A DNA stretch of 64,000 nucleotides from Bacteroidales bacterium (GTDB lineage Bacteria > Bacteroidota > Bacteroidia > Bacteroidales > ML635J-15): positions 1-64,000 of the forward strand of contig QKHS01000068.1 in assembly GCA_003249955.1 (NCBI GenBank). Reading direction: 5' to 3'. Position 1 is the stretch's first letter. Each line of letters begins with the position of its first letter. Shown piece after piece: positions 18,922 through 27,690 of this stretch. A program made the position numbers and the translations under genes. The notes under the pieces are model-generated. The model did not search any database, was not told the origin of the DNA, and saw nothing but the letters and a program-made list of their open reading frames with translations.

Positions 18922-20149
18922 AAATTAAATATTTTGATCTTGTTTTTTTAAATTCTTCTATCCCCGTCTGCCAACCTTTTCTTATTTCGTCCTCACTGAC
19001 CCCGTTCTTAATCTGTTCTCTGAATCCGGTATATCCTGACAAAAGCTCAATTGAATTTGATTTTTTAAAGAAATTATCCTTTTCAGGAAACATTTTGTAC
19101 ATCTCAATCATTACTCCTATGTTAAGCTTGCCTTCTTTCCACTCAAAAACAGAATTGTCTTCCGACAGATCAAAGCCGTAACATAACCGGCCGTTAAGCA
19201 CAGGATCAGATGCTCCTTCGTTAGGAAGAGGTGTAAAAGTAAAATCTGCTTCTTCAACAACACTTAATGAGGGATGCCCCAGAATCTGAAATTGTTTGTT
19301 TGTTCCTCTCCCTACACTTAAAGTTGTTGACTCAAAAAGACATATAGCAGGATATAACTCCACAGAACGGTCGTTTGGCAAATTAGGTGATGGCTTTACC
19401 GGCAACGAGTACTTTGTATTATGTGTGTAATTCTTACATGGAATAACAGTCAGGTCGCATTGGACTCCGTTTTTAAGCCATTTTTCACCATTTATCATTT
19501 TCCCGTATTCTCCTATTGTCATTCCGTAAACAACAGGGACCGGGTGCATGCCTATAAAAGAACGGAAATTTGCAGTGTCCAGAACAGGACCGTCAATGTA
19601 ATGTGCATTAGGATTTGGCCTGTCAAGGATTATAACAGGGATATTACTTTCGGCACAAGCTTCCATCACGTAGTGCAATGTCGAAATATATGTGTAAAAC
19701 CTTACACCTACATCCTGCAGGTCGAACACAACAACCTCAATGTCTGACAATTGCTCTGCAGATGGCTTTTTATTATTTCCGTACAGAGAAATTACCGGCA
19801 ATCCGGTTTTTTCATCAATTGAATTATCAACCTTTGCTCCTGCATCTGCATTCCCGCGAAAGCCATGCTCCGGGCAAAAAACTTTAACAATATTCTGTTT
19901 CAAAGAAATAAGAGTGTCCACAAGACTAACCCCGTTTATAATTCCGGTTTGATTGCTTACAATTCCTGTTTTTTTGCCATCGATTAATTTAATGTACTGC
20001 TCTGTCTGATATATTCCGGGATAAACGACAGTGTCTGTTTTAACAGATTCTTCCTGAGTATCAACAACAGTAAAATTTGATTTTCCTGTATTATTGCAAC
20101 AGGTTAATCCGGTAATTATTATTAAAAATAAAGGTATTAGCTTTTTCAT
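18914..20149 (-). CDS. DUF1343 / NamZ-like exo-beta-N-acetylmuramidase, lipoprotein
   Basis: The protein matches the DUF1343 family, whose characterised member NamZ removes terminal N-acetylmuramic acid from peptidoglycan fragments. Features visible are NQTGIINGVSLVDTLI, VFCPEHGFRGNADAGA, GLPVISLYGN, VVFDLQDVGVRFYTYI and CLFESTTLSVGRGTNKQF, in the family order. I place the start at the internal Met at 20149, because MKKLIPLFL leads directly to a lipobox (LTCC); the longer frame to 20197 would add 16 residues before the signal. The enzyme would act in the periplasm or at the outer membrane, in cell-wall recycling. The LysM/M23 peptidase gene lies just upstream on the same strand. Confidence 0.9.
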   Translation of the reverse strand: MKKLIPLFLIIITGLTCCNNTGKSNFTVVDTQEESVKTDTVVYPGIYQTEQYIKLIDGKKTGIVSNQTGIINGVSLVDTLISLKQNIVKVFCPEHGFRGNADAGAKVDNSIDEKTGLPVISLYGNNKKPSAEQLSDIEVVVFDLQDVGVRFYTYISTLHYVMEACAESNIPVIILDRPNPNAHYIDGPVLDTANFRSFIGMHPVPVVYGMTIGEYGKMINGEKWLKNGVQCDLTVIPCKNYTHNTKYSLPVKPSPNLPNDRSVELYPAICLFESTTLSVGRGTNKQFQILGHPSLSVVEEADFTFTPLPNEGASDPVLNGRLCYGFDLSEDNSVFEWKEGKLNIGVMIEMYKMFPEKDNFFKKSNSIELLSGYTGFREQIKNGVSEDEIRKGWQTGIEEFKKTRSKYLIYE

Positions 20150-20234
20150 AAAACTGGTTTGTGACAAAATTAAAAACTTATTGAACCTGACAAACAAAAT
20201 GCCGGAATAAGTTTAAAACAAAAAATTGTTAATT

Positions 20235-20379
20235 GAGTCGGAAGACGGGAGACGGGAGAAATAACAAAAAAACTGTGTTCATAGACAAGTTGGTACATTC
20301 TTCCCATAGCCACACATATATAATCGCAGAAAAAGAAGAACCACCACCCTACCCGTCTTCTGACTTCGGTCTTCCGTCC
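20235..20379. repeat. Inverted pair of GGAAGACGGGAGAC-type repeats
   Basis: GAGTCGGAAGACGGGAGACG at 20235 begins one purine-rich arm, and the complementary pyrimidine-rich arm (CCCGTCTTCTGACTTCGGTC and on) lies at 20352-20379. About 90 bp separate them. The element sits between two minus-strand genes and shares its units with 11039-11085 and 27446-27480. A hairpin transcript could act as a terminator, but no T tract follows. Confidence 0.6.
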
Positions 20380-20395
20380 TGATTACAATTAGCCC

Positions 20396-21334
20396 CTATC
20401 TTACTCTTACCTGTTGTCCGATATTAAGAGTAGTGGTTTCGGTTATACCGTTAAGGGAACACAGATATTTTATTGAAACACCATAACGTCTGGAAATTGC
20501 CCAAAGTGTGTCTCCGCCTTTTACCGCATAATATTGAGCTTCGCATATCTCTTTTACATGTCCGAATTTCTCTGGTAACAAAAACAATGTATCTGTTGTT
20601 AACTGTTTTGTTTCTACATTTATCAACCACTCAGGATCAAAAGGATTATCTTTAAACCTTGTTTCAAAATGTAAGTGAGGTCCGTATGCGCGGCCGGTTC
20701 TTCCTCCGAGCCCGATTAGTTCCCCGGCTCTTACAGCCTGATTATCGGTACACTTCAAAGCAGACAAATGTGCATAATATGTCTCCAGTCCATTATAATG
20801 CCTGATAATTACGAGATATCCGTAACCTCCGTTGTTCCAGCCGGCATATCTCACAATTCCGTCAAATGCAGCAACAACAGTGTCTCCGGTTTTTAAATCA
20901 AGATCCACACCGTTATGCATCTGGCCCCATCTCCAGCCAAAACCAGACTGCTTATATCCGGGAACAGGCATAACAAATTTGCCGGTATCTCTTAACAACG
21001 GAATAGCAAACGTATCCAACGCTCTTTTGTAATCTATATTTCCATAAGCAAAAATATTTACAGTATCCCACATTTCGGAAAACACTGCTGCACTATCGGG
21101 AGTATATAGTTTTTCTTTTAAAATGTATGCATATACTTTTGCAGAATCTTCTGCTCTCACAATTGCTGAAACGCTGTCGTGATTAACATATTGCCATGTG
21201 CGGTCGCTGAACAAAACCACATTATAAACACCACTTTTTACTGTATCTACAACCTTTGGAACAGGGATATCCTGAGCTTTGACAAAATGTCCTGTAATAA
21301 TTAAGCTGAAAAGAATAAGAATTGTCTTTTTCAC
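20396..21334 (-). CDS. M23 metallopeptidase with C-terminal LysM domain
   Basis: A 312-residue secreted cell-wall hydrolase. A signal peptide ends near residue 20 (HFVKAQ). The M23 domain (about 125-235) keeps the zinc ligands in HNGVDLD and the second pair in GPHLHFE, plus YYAHLS. A LysM domain at about 267-311 (YYAVKGGDTLWAISRRYGVS) binds peptidoglycan. The enzyme is expected to cut peptide cross-links in the periplasm. The NamZ-like muramidase follows 250 bp downstream on the same strand, so the two may belong to one cell-wall turnover group. Confidence 0.93.
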   Translation of the reverse strand: MKKTILILFSLIITGHFVKAQDIPVPKVVDTVKSGVYNVVLFSDRTWQYVNHDSVSAIVRAEDSAKVYAYILKEKLYTPDSAAVFSEMWDTVNIFAYGNIDYKRALDTFAIPLLRDTGKFVMPVPGYKQSGFGWRWGQMHNGVDLDLKTGDTVVAAFDGIVRYAGWNNGGYGYLVIIRHYNGLETYYAHLSALKCTDNQAVRAGELIGLGGRTGRAYGPHLHFETRFKDNPFDPEWLINVETKQLTTDTLFLLPEKFGHVKEICEAQYYAVKGGDTLWAISRRYGVSIKYLCSLNGITETTTLNIGQQVRVR

Positions 21335-21440
21335 TCATGTAAATTTTAAGCGGACAAAAATGAATAAAAAAAGCTTTTATTCAAAAATTTAACCTCTTTA
21401 TTCTACAAAAATAAATATATGAAATTTTTAAAAAGTTTTT

Positions 21441-21476
21441 GACACTCTCACAAGACACATGATTCTGCAGAGTGTT
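21441..21476. terminator. Weak hairpin in a 317-bp intergenic region
   Basis: ACACTCT and AGAGTGT form a 7-bp stem around a 20-nt loop, followed by TTTTT on the plus strand. It lies about 175 bp downstream of the minus-strand gene that ends at 21652. The large loop makes it a poor terminator. Nothing else was seen in 21335-21651. Confidence 0.3.
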
Positions 21477-21651
21477 TTTAACATTATGATCGGCTTACAG
21501 TTCTAATTTTACTCTTATCATCTTTATTAATTCAGCAAAAGTCATTACCGTTATTTCTTATACTTTCTGCAATACTAAACGGATTCATAAACTTTGGTTT
21601 GTTTGTCCGGAAATTTTGCTGGTTTTTCACAGATATTTATTTGCTTAATTT

Positions 21652-22353
21652 TTAAAAAGCGTGCCCTCTCTTTCGCAGGTTTTTTATTATATTTCTTTTA
21701 AGCTTTCGCTTCAAATACAACATTTGTTTTTGTGTTTCTCTCAGGGTAAAAAATCCTGAATTGTTTTGATACATTCTGCTGTACATCTCAGAATAAATAA
21801 TAGATTCTGAAACTTTATCAAATACAACAAAAAGAATTTGGGATGAAGCAATTATATTTATTTCACACAAGCCAAAATTAGATATGGATGCTCCGGACAT
21901 AGCATTTTTATTCCCGAGAACCTTAGCTTCATAAAGTAATGGCGTTGAACTAAAACCATATTGAAAAACCACGCATACATACCTTTGGCTGTATTGCCCT
22001 GATATTTCAGATAATTTACTTATTATTTCTGCATTATTTCTTTTCGCATCCTTAAATAATTCAACAAAATTCCTATTCTCAACAACATTTACAGAATCAA
22101 CATATTCTTCATTTATAAAATTGAATGCTTTGAGAACTGTCTGAATGTTTTTAACAGACTCTGAAGTTGTTTTATAGTCAAATACAGACCGTACTTTCAC
22201 ATCATGTATTTCAATATTTACAAATGGGATGTTATGAAAAACCAATTGACTTGAGTCCGGCAACTGAATTGTAGCGACTGAACTATTATTTTGAGAAAAA
22301 CCAATTATAATAAAATTAAACAGTAACAGAATACTCAGAGTATATTTTTTCAT
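21652..22353 (-). CDS. Secreted protein of unknown function
   Basis: A 233-residue protein with a signal peptide (about 1-20, IIIGFSQ). The body has a mixed alpha/beta look (FVNIEIHDVKVRSVFDYK, SEISGQYSQRYVCVVFQYGF), with a strongly basic C-terminus (LKRKLKRNIIKNLRKRG). The basic tail after a secreted domain is unusual. I do not recognise a family. It has its own upstream region and no close partner. Confidence 0.7.
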   Translation of the reverse strand: MKKYTLSILLLFNFIIIGFSQNNSSVATIQLPDSSQLVFHNIPFVNIEIHDVKVRSVFDYKTTSESVKNIQTVLKAFNFINEEYVDSVNVVENRNFVELFKDAKRNNAEIISKLSEISGQYSQRYVCVVFQYGFSSTPLLYEAKVLGNKNAMSGASISNFGLCEINIIASSQILFVVFDKVSESIIYSEMYSRMYQNNSGFFTLRETQKQMLYLKRKLKRNIIKNLRKRGHAF

Positions 22354-22537
22354 CGAAAATTATTTTGCTGCAAAATAATAAAACATAAGTGATAATAAAA
22401 AATATTTAATGAAGCTGAACACAAGAAGCAGGCTCAATCATCTGGGAATAAAACAGAGTAGTCCGGGCTTACACATTCTGCACAACAGCCTATTGTCAGT
22501 CTGAGAAAAATTCATAAACTTGCAGAAAAAACCTTAT

Positions 22538-23437
22538 ATGTCTGATCAGACCAAATCATATATTTTTGCAGGAGCAGCAGTTCTTTGCTGGTCAACAGTC
22601 GGCTCTGCATTTAAACTTGCTCTGCGTGAAGTTGACTTTATGAATCTGTTGTTTTGGTCTGTAGCCGTATCGCTTTTAATATTTGTTGCTTTTACAGGTT
22701 TTCAAAAAAAGTGGAAGCTTGTTGCACGTCAGACTAAAAAAGAAATATTTATGTCGGCAGCAATGGGTTTTCTGAATCCTTTTTTTTACTATTTTATTCT
22801 TTTTCAGGCTTACGATGTTCTGTTGGCACAGGAAGCATTAACATTAAATTACCTGTGGCCGGTTGTGCTGGTAATTTTGTCTGTTCCCATTCTGAAACAA
22901 AAAATATCATTGTTAAGTTTTGTTGCAATTCTGGTTTCGTTTGCAGGTAGTTTTGTCATTGCCACCGGCGGAAATATTCTGGAATTCAGATTCACAAATA
23001 CTTACGGAGTAATCTTGGCATTAATCAGCACTGTTGTCTGGGCCTTATTCTGGATTCTGAATATTAAAGACAAACGTGACGAATCGGTAAAACTGTTAAT
23101 GAATTTCGCTTTCGGGTTTTTATATATTCTTATTTTTTCTGTAGTAAAAGGGAGTCTGATATTACCAAACCTAAACGGAATTATCGGAGTAGCTTATGTT
23201 GGTATGTTCGAGATGGGAATAACTTTCTTTTTATGGATGAAAGCTTTGTCTCTTTCCAAAACTACAGCAAAAGTAAGTAACCTGATTTACTTTGCTCCGT
23301 TTATTTCTCTTTTTATCGTTAATATTACCATCGGAGAAGAAATAAAATCTGCAACTATAACCGGACTTGTAATGATAATCGGGGGAATATTAATGCAGAA
23401 GTTTTCCGGGAACCAAAAACAGAATAAAGTTTCATAA
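22538..23437 (+). CDS. EamA/DMT-family transporter
   Basis: A 299-residue inner-membrane protein with ten predicted membrane segments in two EamA halves. Typical features are AGAAVLCWSTVGSAFKLAL in the first helix and EMGITFFLWMKALSLSKTT plus the final helix pair in the second half. The family exports amino acids, nucleosides and other metabolites, and the substrate cannot be read here. The ATG at 22538 is preferred over a TTG at 22520, because it gives the short cytoplasmic start usual in this family. Confidence 0.9.
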   Translation: MSDQTKSYIFAGAAVLCWSTVGSAFKLALREVDFMNLLFWSVAVSLLIFVAFTGFQKKWKLVARQTKKEIFMSAAMGFLNPFFYYFILFQAYDVLLAQEALTLNYLWPVVLVILSVPILKQKISLLSFVAILVSFAGSFVIATGGNILEFRFTNTYGVILALISTVVWALFWILNIKDKRDESVKLLMNFAFGFLYILIFSVVKGSLILPNLNGIIGVAYVGMFEMGITFFLWMKALSLSKTTAKVSNLIYFAPFISLFIVNITIGEEIKSATITGLVMIIGGILMQKFSGNQKQNKVS

Positions 23438-23609
23438 CTGAGTTTCTTAAAAGTCTCTCATAACAAATACAATTCAACATTTTCGCGTGTAAATCAAAGA
23501 TTATTTGTTAAAACTATAACAAAATAGAAAAATTTACGTAATTGGTTTTATATTTCTGAATTACGTCATTGGGAATAATACATACAGTGCCGTAATAAAT
23601 TACAGAACC

Positions 23610-24923
23610 ATGAAAAAGAATTTAAAGCCTGTATCGAAAACCAATTCTGAAAAGAACAGCCGGAATTCAGATTTTACAGACAGATTTGTTCCCTACTCCA
23701 TGCTAAGCCTTTTGGATAAAGACAGCATAAGGGACATTCAGCTCGGCGATCAGACAGAAAAAGAACTTACAATACTTTTTGCGGATATCAGGGACTTCAC
23801 AAAATTGTCGGAGACTATGACTCCTAAAGAGAATTTCGATTTCATAAACTCTTATTTAAGCCGTATGGATGCTGTCATCAGCAGTCACGGAGGAATAATA
23901 GACAAGTTTCTGGGAGACGGCATAATGGCAGTTTTCCCGGCTTGCCCCGACAATGCTGTAAACTGTTCGGTTTTAATGCTTCAACAACTGGACAGGTTCA
24001 ACGAAGAAAGACAACTTAAAGGCTATCCGCCGACAAGAATAGGAATAGGTTTAAATACAGGATTGTGTATGCTTGGAACAATAGGCGGCACAGGCAGAAT
24101 GGAATGTACCGTTATAAGTGATGCTGTAAATCTTGCTTCGAGACTTGAGACTCTTACAAAAAACTACAATGTTAATTTGTTAATCGGCGAAAATACTTTT
24201 AACAGTCTGAATGATGCTAAAATGTTTTCAATACGTTTTATCGACAGGGTTGTTGTAAAAGGAAAAACTCAGCCACAATCTGTTTATGAAGTTTACGACA
24301 GTGACTGTTACAAGTTAAAAAGGTTGAAAACGGAAACCAAAACTATATTTGAAGAAGCCCTGGCACACTATCATTATAAAGAAATAGACACTGCAAAAAT
24401 ATTATTAAAAAAGTGTATAGGAATAAATCCCGATGATAAACCTGCTCAGGTATATCTGGACAGATGCAATCAGTTTCTTGAAAAAGGATATCATGAGGGT
24501 GCCGAAGAATTAAATCATCAGGTTGTATGGAGCAAAGAATTTGAAGTTGGTGATCCTGAAATCGACAGACAACATTATAACCTTATTAATAATTCTGTTA
24601 AACTTTTGAATTCAATTGACAGAAATGCTGTAAAAGATGATATCTACGAACTGATCAGGTTTATTGAAAATTACACAAATTACCACTTTTCTGCTGAAGA
24701 AAAATATCTGGCTGAACACAATTACCCTTTTATTGAAAGACAGAAAAGACAACACAAAAATTTCCGGCGATCTTTTAAACTGCTTAAAGAAGAAATTGAC
24801 TCCGGCAGTATGACCAAAATCTATATTATGTTCCGAACTCAGATTTTACTTATTGACTGGATTGTTAACCATGTACTTAAAGAAGATCAGCATTTTGGTA
24901 AATTTATTAAAGCAAAATCTTAG
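23610..24923 (+). CDS. Class III adenylate cyclase fused to a bacteriohemerythrin domain
   Basis: A 437-residue soluble protein. The cyclase homology domain (about 50-225) keeps both metal Asp residues (D59 in FADIRDFT, D103 in GDGIMAVF), the purine-selecting Lys99 and Asp171, and the transition-state Asn174 and Arg178 (SDAVNLASRLE), so it should be active and prefer ATP. A TPR-like helical linker (about 240-295) leads to a bacteriohemerythrin domain (about 303-435). Its di-iron ligands are H322, H359, E363, H382, H421 and D426. The position of the seventh ligand is Gln378 instead of His. Hemerythrins bind O2 or NO, so a gas- or redox-controlled cyclic-nucleotide signal is a reasonable inference. 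Confidence 0.93.
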   Translation: MKKNLKPVSKTNSEKNSRNSDFTDRFVPYSMLSLLDKDSIRDIQLGDQTEKELTILFADIRDFTKLSETMTPKENFDFINSYLSRMDAVISSHGGIIDKFLGDGIMAVFPACPDNAVNCSVLMLQQLDRFNEERQLKGYPPTRIGIGLNTGLCMLGTIGGTGRMECTVISDAVNLASRLETLTKNYNVNLLIGENTFNSLNDAKMFSIRFIDRVVVKGKTQPQSVYEVYDSDCYKLKRLKTETKTIFEEALAHYHYKEIDTAKILLKKCIGINPDDKPAQVYLDRCNQFLEKGYHEGAEELNHQVVWSKEFEVGDPEIDRQHYNLINNSVKLLNSIDRNAVKDDIYELIRFIENYTNYHFSAEEKYLAEHNYPFIERQKRQHKNFRRSFKLLKEEIDSGSMTKIYIMFRTQILLIDWIVNHVLKEDQHFGKFIKAKS

Positions 24924-25120
24924 AACAAGCAATAAAAATATTTACGCATGTATTCCGGGATGGGAATTATATTTTCAATTTCGTCAGCTCTGATGGAAAT
25001 AAATCCGGAATGATTTTCAGATTAATTTTCATGGGTCTTTTCCGGGAAGCCGGCAAAGTAGTGATTGTGGAATAAATCCACAACCACCTGTCAACTTCCG
25101 GCAATTAATATTATAAGCCT

Positions 25121-26083
25121 TTAAAACCCGAACCCCACTCTTAAACCAGGATACATTTTTGTCATATCTCCGGAAATATAAAGCTGGGGCGAAACGGACA
25201 TATACTTTCCAACTTCCCAATTAATACCAAGTTTAAAGGTATTCTTTTCAAAAAAATCACCATGTCTTTTAATAAGATAGCCGGCTTCTATTCCAATCCA
25301 GTTCGGAGTTTTAATATTGTTGGATAAATTATGACGGTAACCAATATTCAGAAAATTATTTGAATAGATTTTTTGATTTTCATCAAAATTAAAAAACACA
25401 TTATCTGACACATAATACCCGTTTTTTAATATCCCCTTTTTGCTGAATTCCAAAGCAAGTTCGGCAGAAATATCTGTCAACAGTTGATTTTTTATAATGC
25501 TCGCCCCTGTTCCACCTTTTAACACCATGCAATCCATCGGCCTGTCAGGATAACGTATTTGATTATTTTCAATCAGATCCTGGCCTTTAAAAGCAAAATT
25601 ATTTATGGTAACATATCTTTTTCTGGATGTAGCAAGTGTATCCAGAGAAATTTTAATTTGCTCTATTAAACTCTCCGATAATAAATCTTCAGTATTATTA
25701 TAGCGAATTTGCAAGTTATATGTTCCGGCAATTACCTCGCAAAGGTTTCTGAAATCACTCTTTATTTGTTTACCATTTTCAAGAATAATTATCTCAACCG
25801 GCTCTGATTGCTTTATCGACAATGATTTATCGGGTATATACCTGACTAAACAAGAGGAATACCGGCTCATATCATTATTCTCTGAAATTATCGACTGCAT
25901 GCTTCTGAGATCTTTTTCAAGCTCAGCAGCAGGATTTCCGGAATTATAAATCACAAGCGAGACTTCCATCCTGTTATCTATACGGATATTTATTGAATCC
26001 ATAAAGGGATTCTGTGCATAACCAACTGTTGTACAACCAATTACAATCAGCGATATTATAAGTATTTGCTTTAAATTTTTCAT
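25121..26083 (-). CDS. Secreted protein of unknown function in an ECF sigma cluster
   Basis: A 320-residue protein with a signal peptide (about 1-23, ending TTVGYAQ; a Cys at 17 could act as a lipobox, but SPI cleavage after GYAQ is likelier). The C-terminal third has barrel-like strands (GIEAGYLIKRHGDFFE, MSVSPQLYISGDMTK, LRVGFGF at the end), so it may sit in the outer membrane. It is the last gene of a sigma factor, membrane protein, secreted protein series on the minus strand. It may be the output or the sensor of that system. Confidence 0.7.
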   Translation of the reverse strand: MKNLKQILIISLIVIGCTTVGYAQNPFMDSINIRIDNRMEVSLVIYNSGNPAAELEKDLRSMQSIISENNDMSRYSSCLVRYIPDKSLSIKQSEPVEIIILENGKQIKSDFRNLCEVIAGTYNLQIRYNNTEDLLSESLIEQIKISLDTLATSRKRYVTINNFAFKGQDLIENNQIRYPDRPMDCMVLKGGTGASIIKNQLLTDISAELALEFSKKGILKNGYYVSDNVFFNFDENQKIYSNNFLNIGYRHNLSNNIKTPNWIGIEAGYLIKRHGDFFEKNTFKLGINWEVGKYMSVSPQLYISGDMTKMYPGLRVGFGF

Positions 26084-26144
26084 TTTTTTAAATTTAATTG
26101 TTAATCATCTGAATTTATTATAATGTGGCGCCTTACATTAACTT

Positions 26145-26786
26145 TTAAAATTTTGCAGATAAAGCCAGTGTTCCGCTATTAACCTGATTTGTATTTCCTC
26201 CCAATAAAAATCTGAACTTTCTGTCTTTTTTGCCTTTACCTGAATTACTGTTGCTTATAAGTATTTCTCTTCCGTTTACAGGGTCCTCTTTTCGAATTTC
26301 AGGAACAGTTTTTATATCCGGTTCTCTTATGACTACAGGATCATTTTCAATTTCATTATTTTTATAAATAATCTGCGGAATATACACCGTGTCTGTTACA
26401 TGGCTTATTATTTCAACCGGCTGGCTGACTATCTCTTTTTTTATAATGAAAACGGTATCGGGAACAACAATGTCTGTTTTTTCTGTAGTGGTTCTGCAAA
26501 TTTGTTTGTTTATATCTGTCACCTTGAAATTACAACTTAATCCTGACCTGTAACTTATATTCTTTTCTGAATTCAACAGCATCAATCCTAAAACTGCAGA
26601 TATAATCAAAAGTACTACACAAGCCGCAGACAGTGAATAAACCAAAAACAATCCCTGACGTTTTTTTTCAGGTGTCTGGATTTGCTTCCATATTCTGTCT
26701 TTTGCTTCATTTGCATAATCGTTATAAAAACCGGCTGATTCATCAACTGCTTTTTTTATGGCTGAATCAATATTGTTAGTTTCCAT
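26145..26786 (-). CDS. Membrane protein in the position of an anti-sigma factor
   Basis: A 213-residue protein. The cytoplasmic N-terminus (about 1-45, NDYANEAKDRIWKQI) is followed by a single membrane helix (about 46-72) and a periplasmic part with low-complexity, Pro- and charge-rich sequence. The C-terminus ends in a short strand (NSGTLALSAKF). The frame overlaps the sigma factor gene by 11 bp, which signals translational coupling. Size, topology and position fit an anti-sigma factor, though no classical zinc-binding ZAS motif is present. Confidence 0.7.
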   Translation of the reverse strand: METNNIDSAIKKAVDESAGFYNDYANEAKDRIWKQIQTPEKKRQGLFLVYSLSAACVVLLIISAVLGLMLLNSEKNISYRSGLSCNFKVTDINKQICRTTTEKTDIVVPDTVFIIKKEIVSQPVEIISHVTDTVYIPQIIYKNNEIENDPVVIREPDIKTVPEIRKEDPVNGREILISNSNSGKGKKDRKFRFLLGGNTNQVNSGTLALSAKF

Positions 26787-27318
26787 AATTATTGTTTTTA
26801 TTTAATTTTTCAATTATGTTAATTCTTGCTTTTCTTAGTTGGGATTTTGAGGTATTTTCGGTTATATTTAAAAGTTCTGCAATCTCCCTGTGCGAGTAGC
26901 CCTCAATTGCAAACAGATTAAAAACCAGGCGGTATCCTGCAGGCATATTTTCGATTATAGAATAAACCTGCTCGGTATCAATTATTTCCAATTGTCCGTC
27001 ATCGGAATAATTTTTATCTGATCCTGTAATGTCATCATCAAAAGTTAACTTTGTTTTCTTTTTGCAAAATCTTATCGACTCGTTTATTACAATTGTCTTT
27101 ATCCATTTATTAAGACTATTGTCTCCGCGGTATTCAAATTTTTCGATACTGTCAAAAACCTTTAAAAACGAAATAATCAAAACATCTTCCGTGTCATGAT
27201 GATTGGACAAAATTCTCATTGCCAGATTATACATAGGATTATAGAAAGTATTAAACAAAGCCCCCTGCGCAATCTGACTTCCCTTCTGACAATGTTTTAT
27301 TAATTCCTGTATTTCCAA
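26776..27318 (-). CDS. ECF-type RNA polymerase sigma factor
   Basis: A 180-residue sigma-70 family protein with regions 2 and 4 only. Region 2 is at about 22-90 (NPMYNLAMRILSNHHDTEDV, then FKYRGDN-like FEYRGDNSLNKWIKTI). Region 4 is at about 120-172, with a helix-turn-helix in GYSHREIAELLNITENTSKS. It redirects RNA polymerase to a small regulon and is probably held inactive by the overlapping membrane protein downstream. The signal is not known. Confidence 0.93.
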   Translation of the reverse strand: MEIQELIKHCQKGSQIAQGALFNTFYNPMYNLAMRILSNHHDTEDVLIISFLKVFDSIEKFEYRGDNSLNKWIKTIVINESIRFCKKKTKLTFDDDITGSDKNYSDDGQLEIIDTEQVYSIIENMPAGYRLVFNLFAIEGYSHREIAELLNITENTSKSQLRKARINIIEKLNKNNNYGN

Positions 27319-27419
27319 TTTTAAAATATTATTCCGTACAACCCTAATAACACAAATTGTTTAGGGGAAGTTGCCTGAGGGGGAAAAAAATCAAAAAAAG
27401 GAAGATATGAATAAGAAAA

Positions 27420-27600
27420 GGAAGAATGGTTAATGTTCAATAAAGTTCGGAGTCCGGAGTCCGGAGTTGGAAGTTGGCTGACGCGTATTTTTTTCTGAAC
27501 AGTATATTATTAACAATAGAAGGAAGAATGGTTAACACTCAATATTCTATTTCCAATTTCCAATGTTTAATATTTAACATCCGGGAGTTGGGAATAATTT
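27420..27600. repeat. Non-coding region with direct repeats and GGAGTCC units
   Basis: Two copies of GGAAGAATGGTTAA followed by a TCAATA end lie at about 27420-27442 and 27521-27543. Between them is a tandem CGGAGTC/GGAGTTGG tract (27446-27480). After the second copy comes an AT-rich AATATT/CCAATTTCCAAT stretch. No coding frame is present. Confidence 0.55.
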
Positions 27601-27636
27601 GTGTATTACATCATAAATAATTAAAGTACTTAAATA

Positions 27637-27667
27637 TTGACATCTCGTTTTATTTTTTGCATATTTG
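27637..27667 (+). promoter_or_regulatory. Candidate promoter of the ClC gene
   Basis: TTG at 27637, a 20-bp spacer, then CATATTTG, one base from the Bacteroidota -7 consensus TAnnTTTG. It ends 23 bp before the ATG at 27691. Confidence 0.5.
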
Positions 27668-27690
27668 TAATCGGAAAATGATTTTTGATC

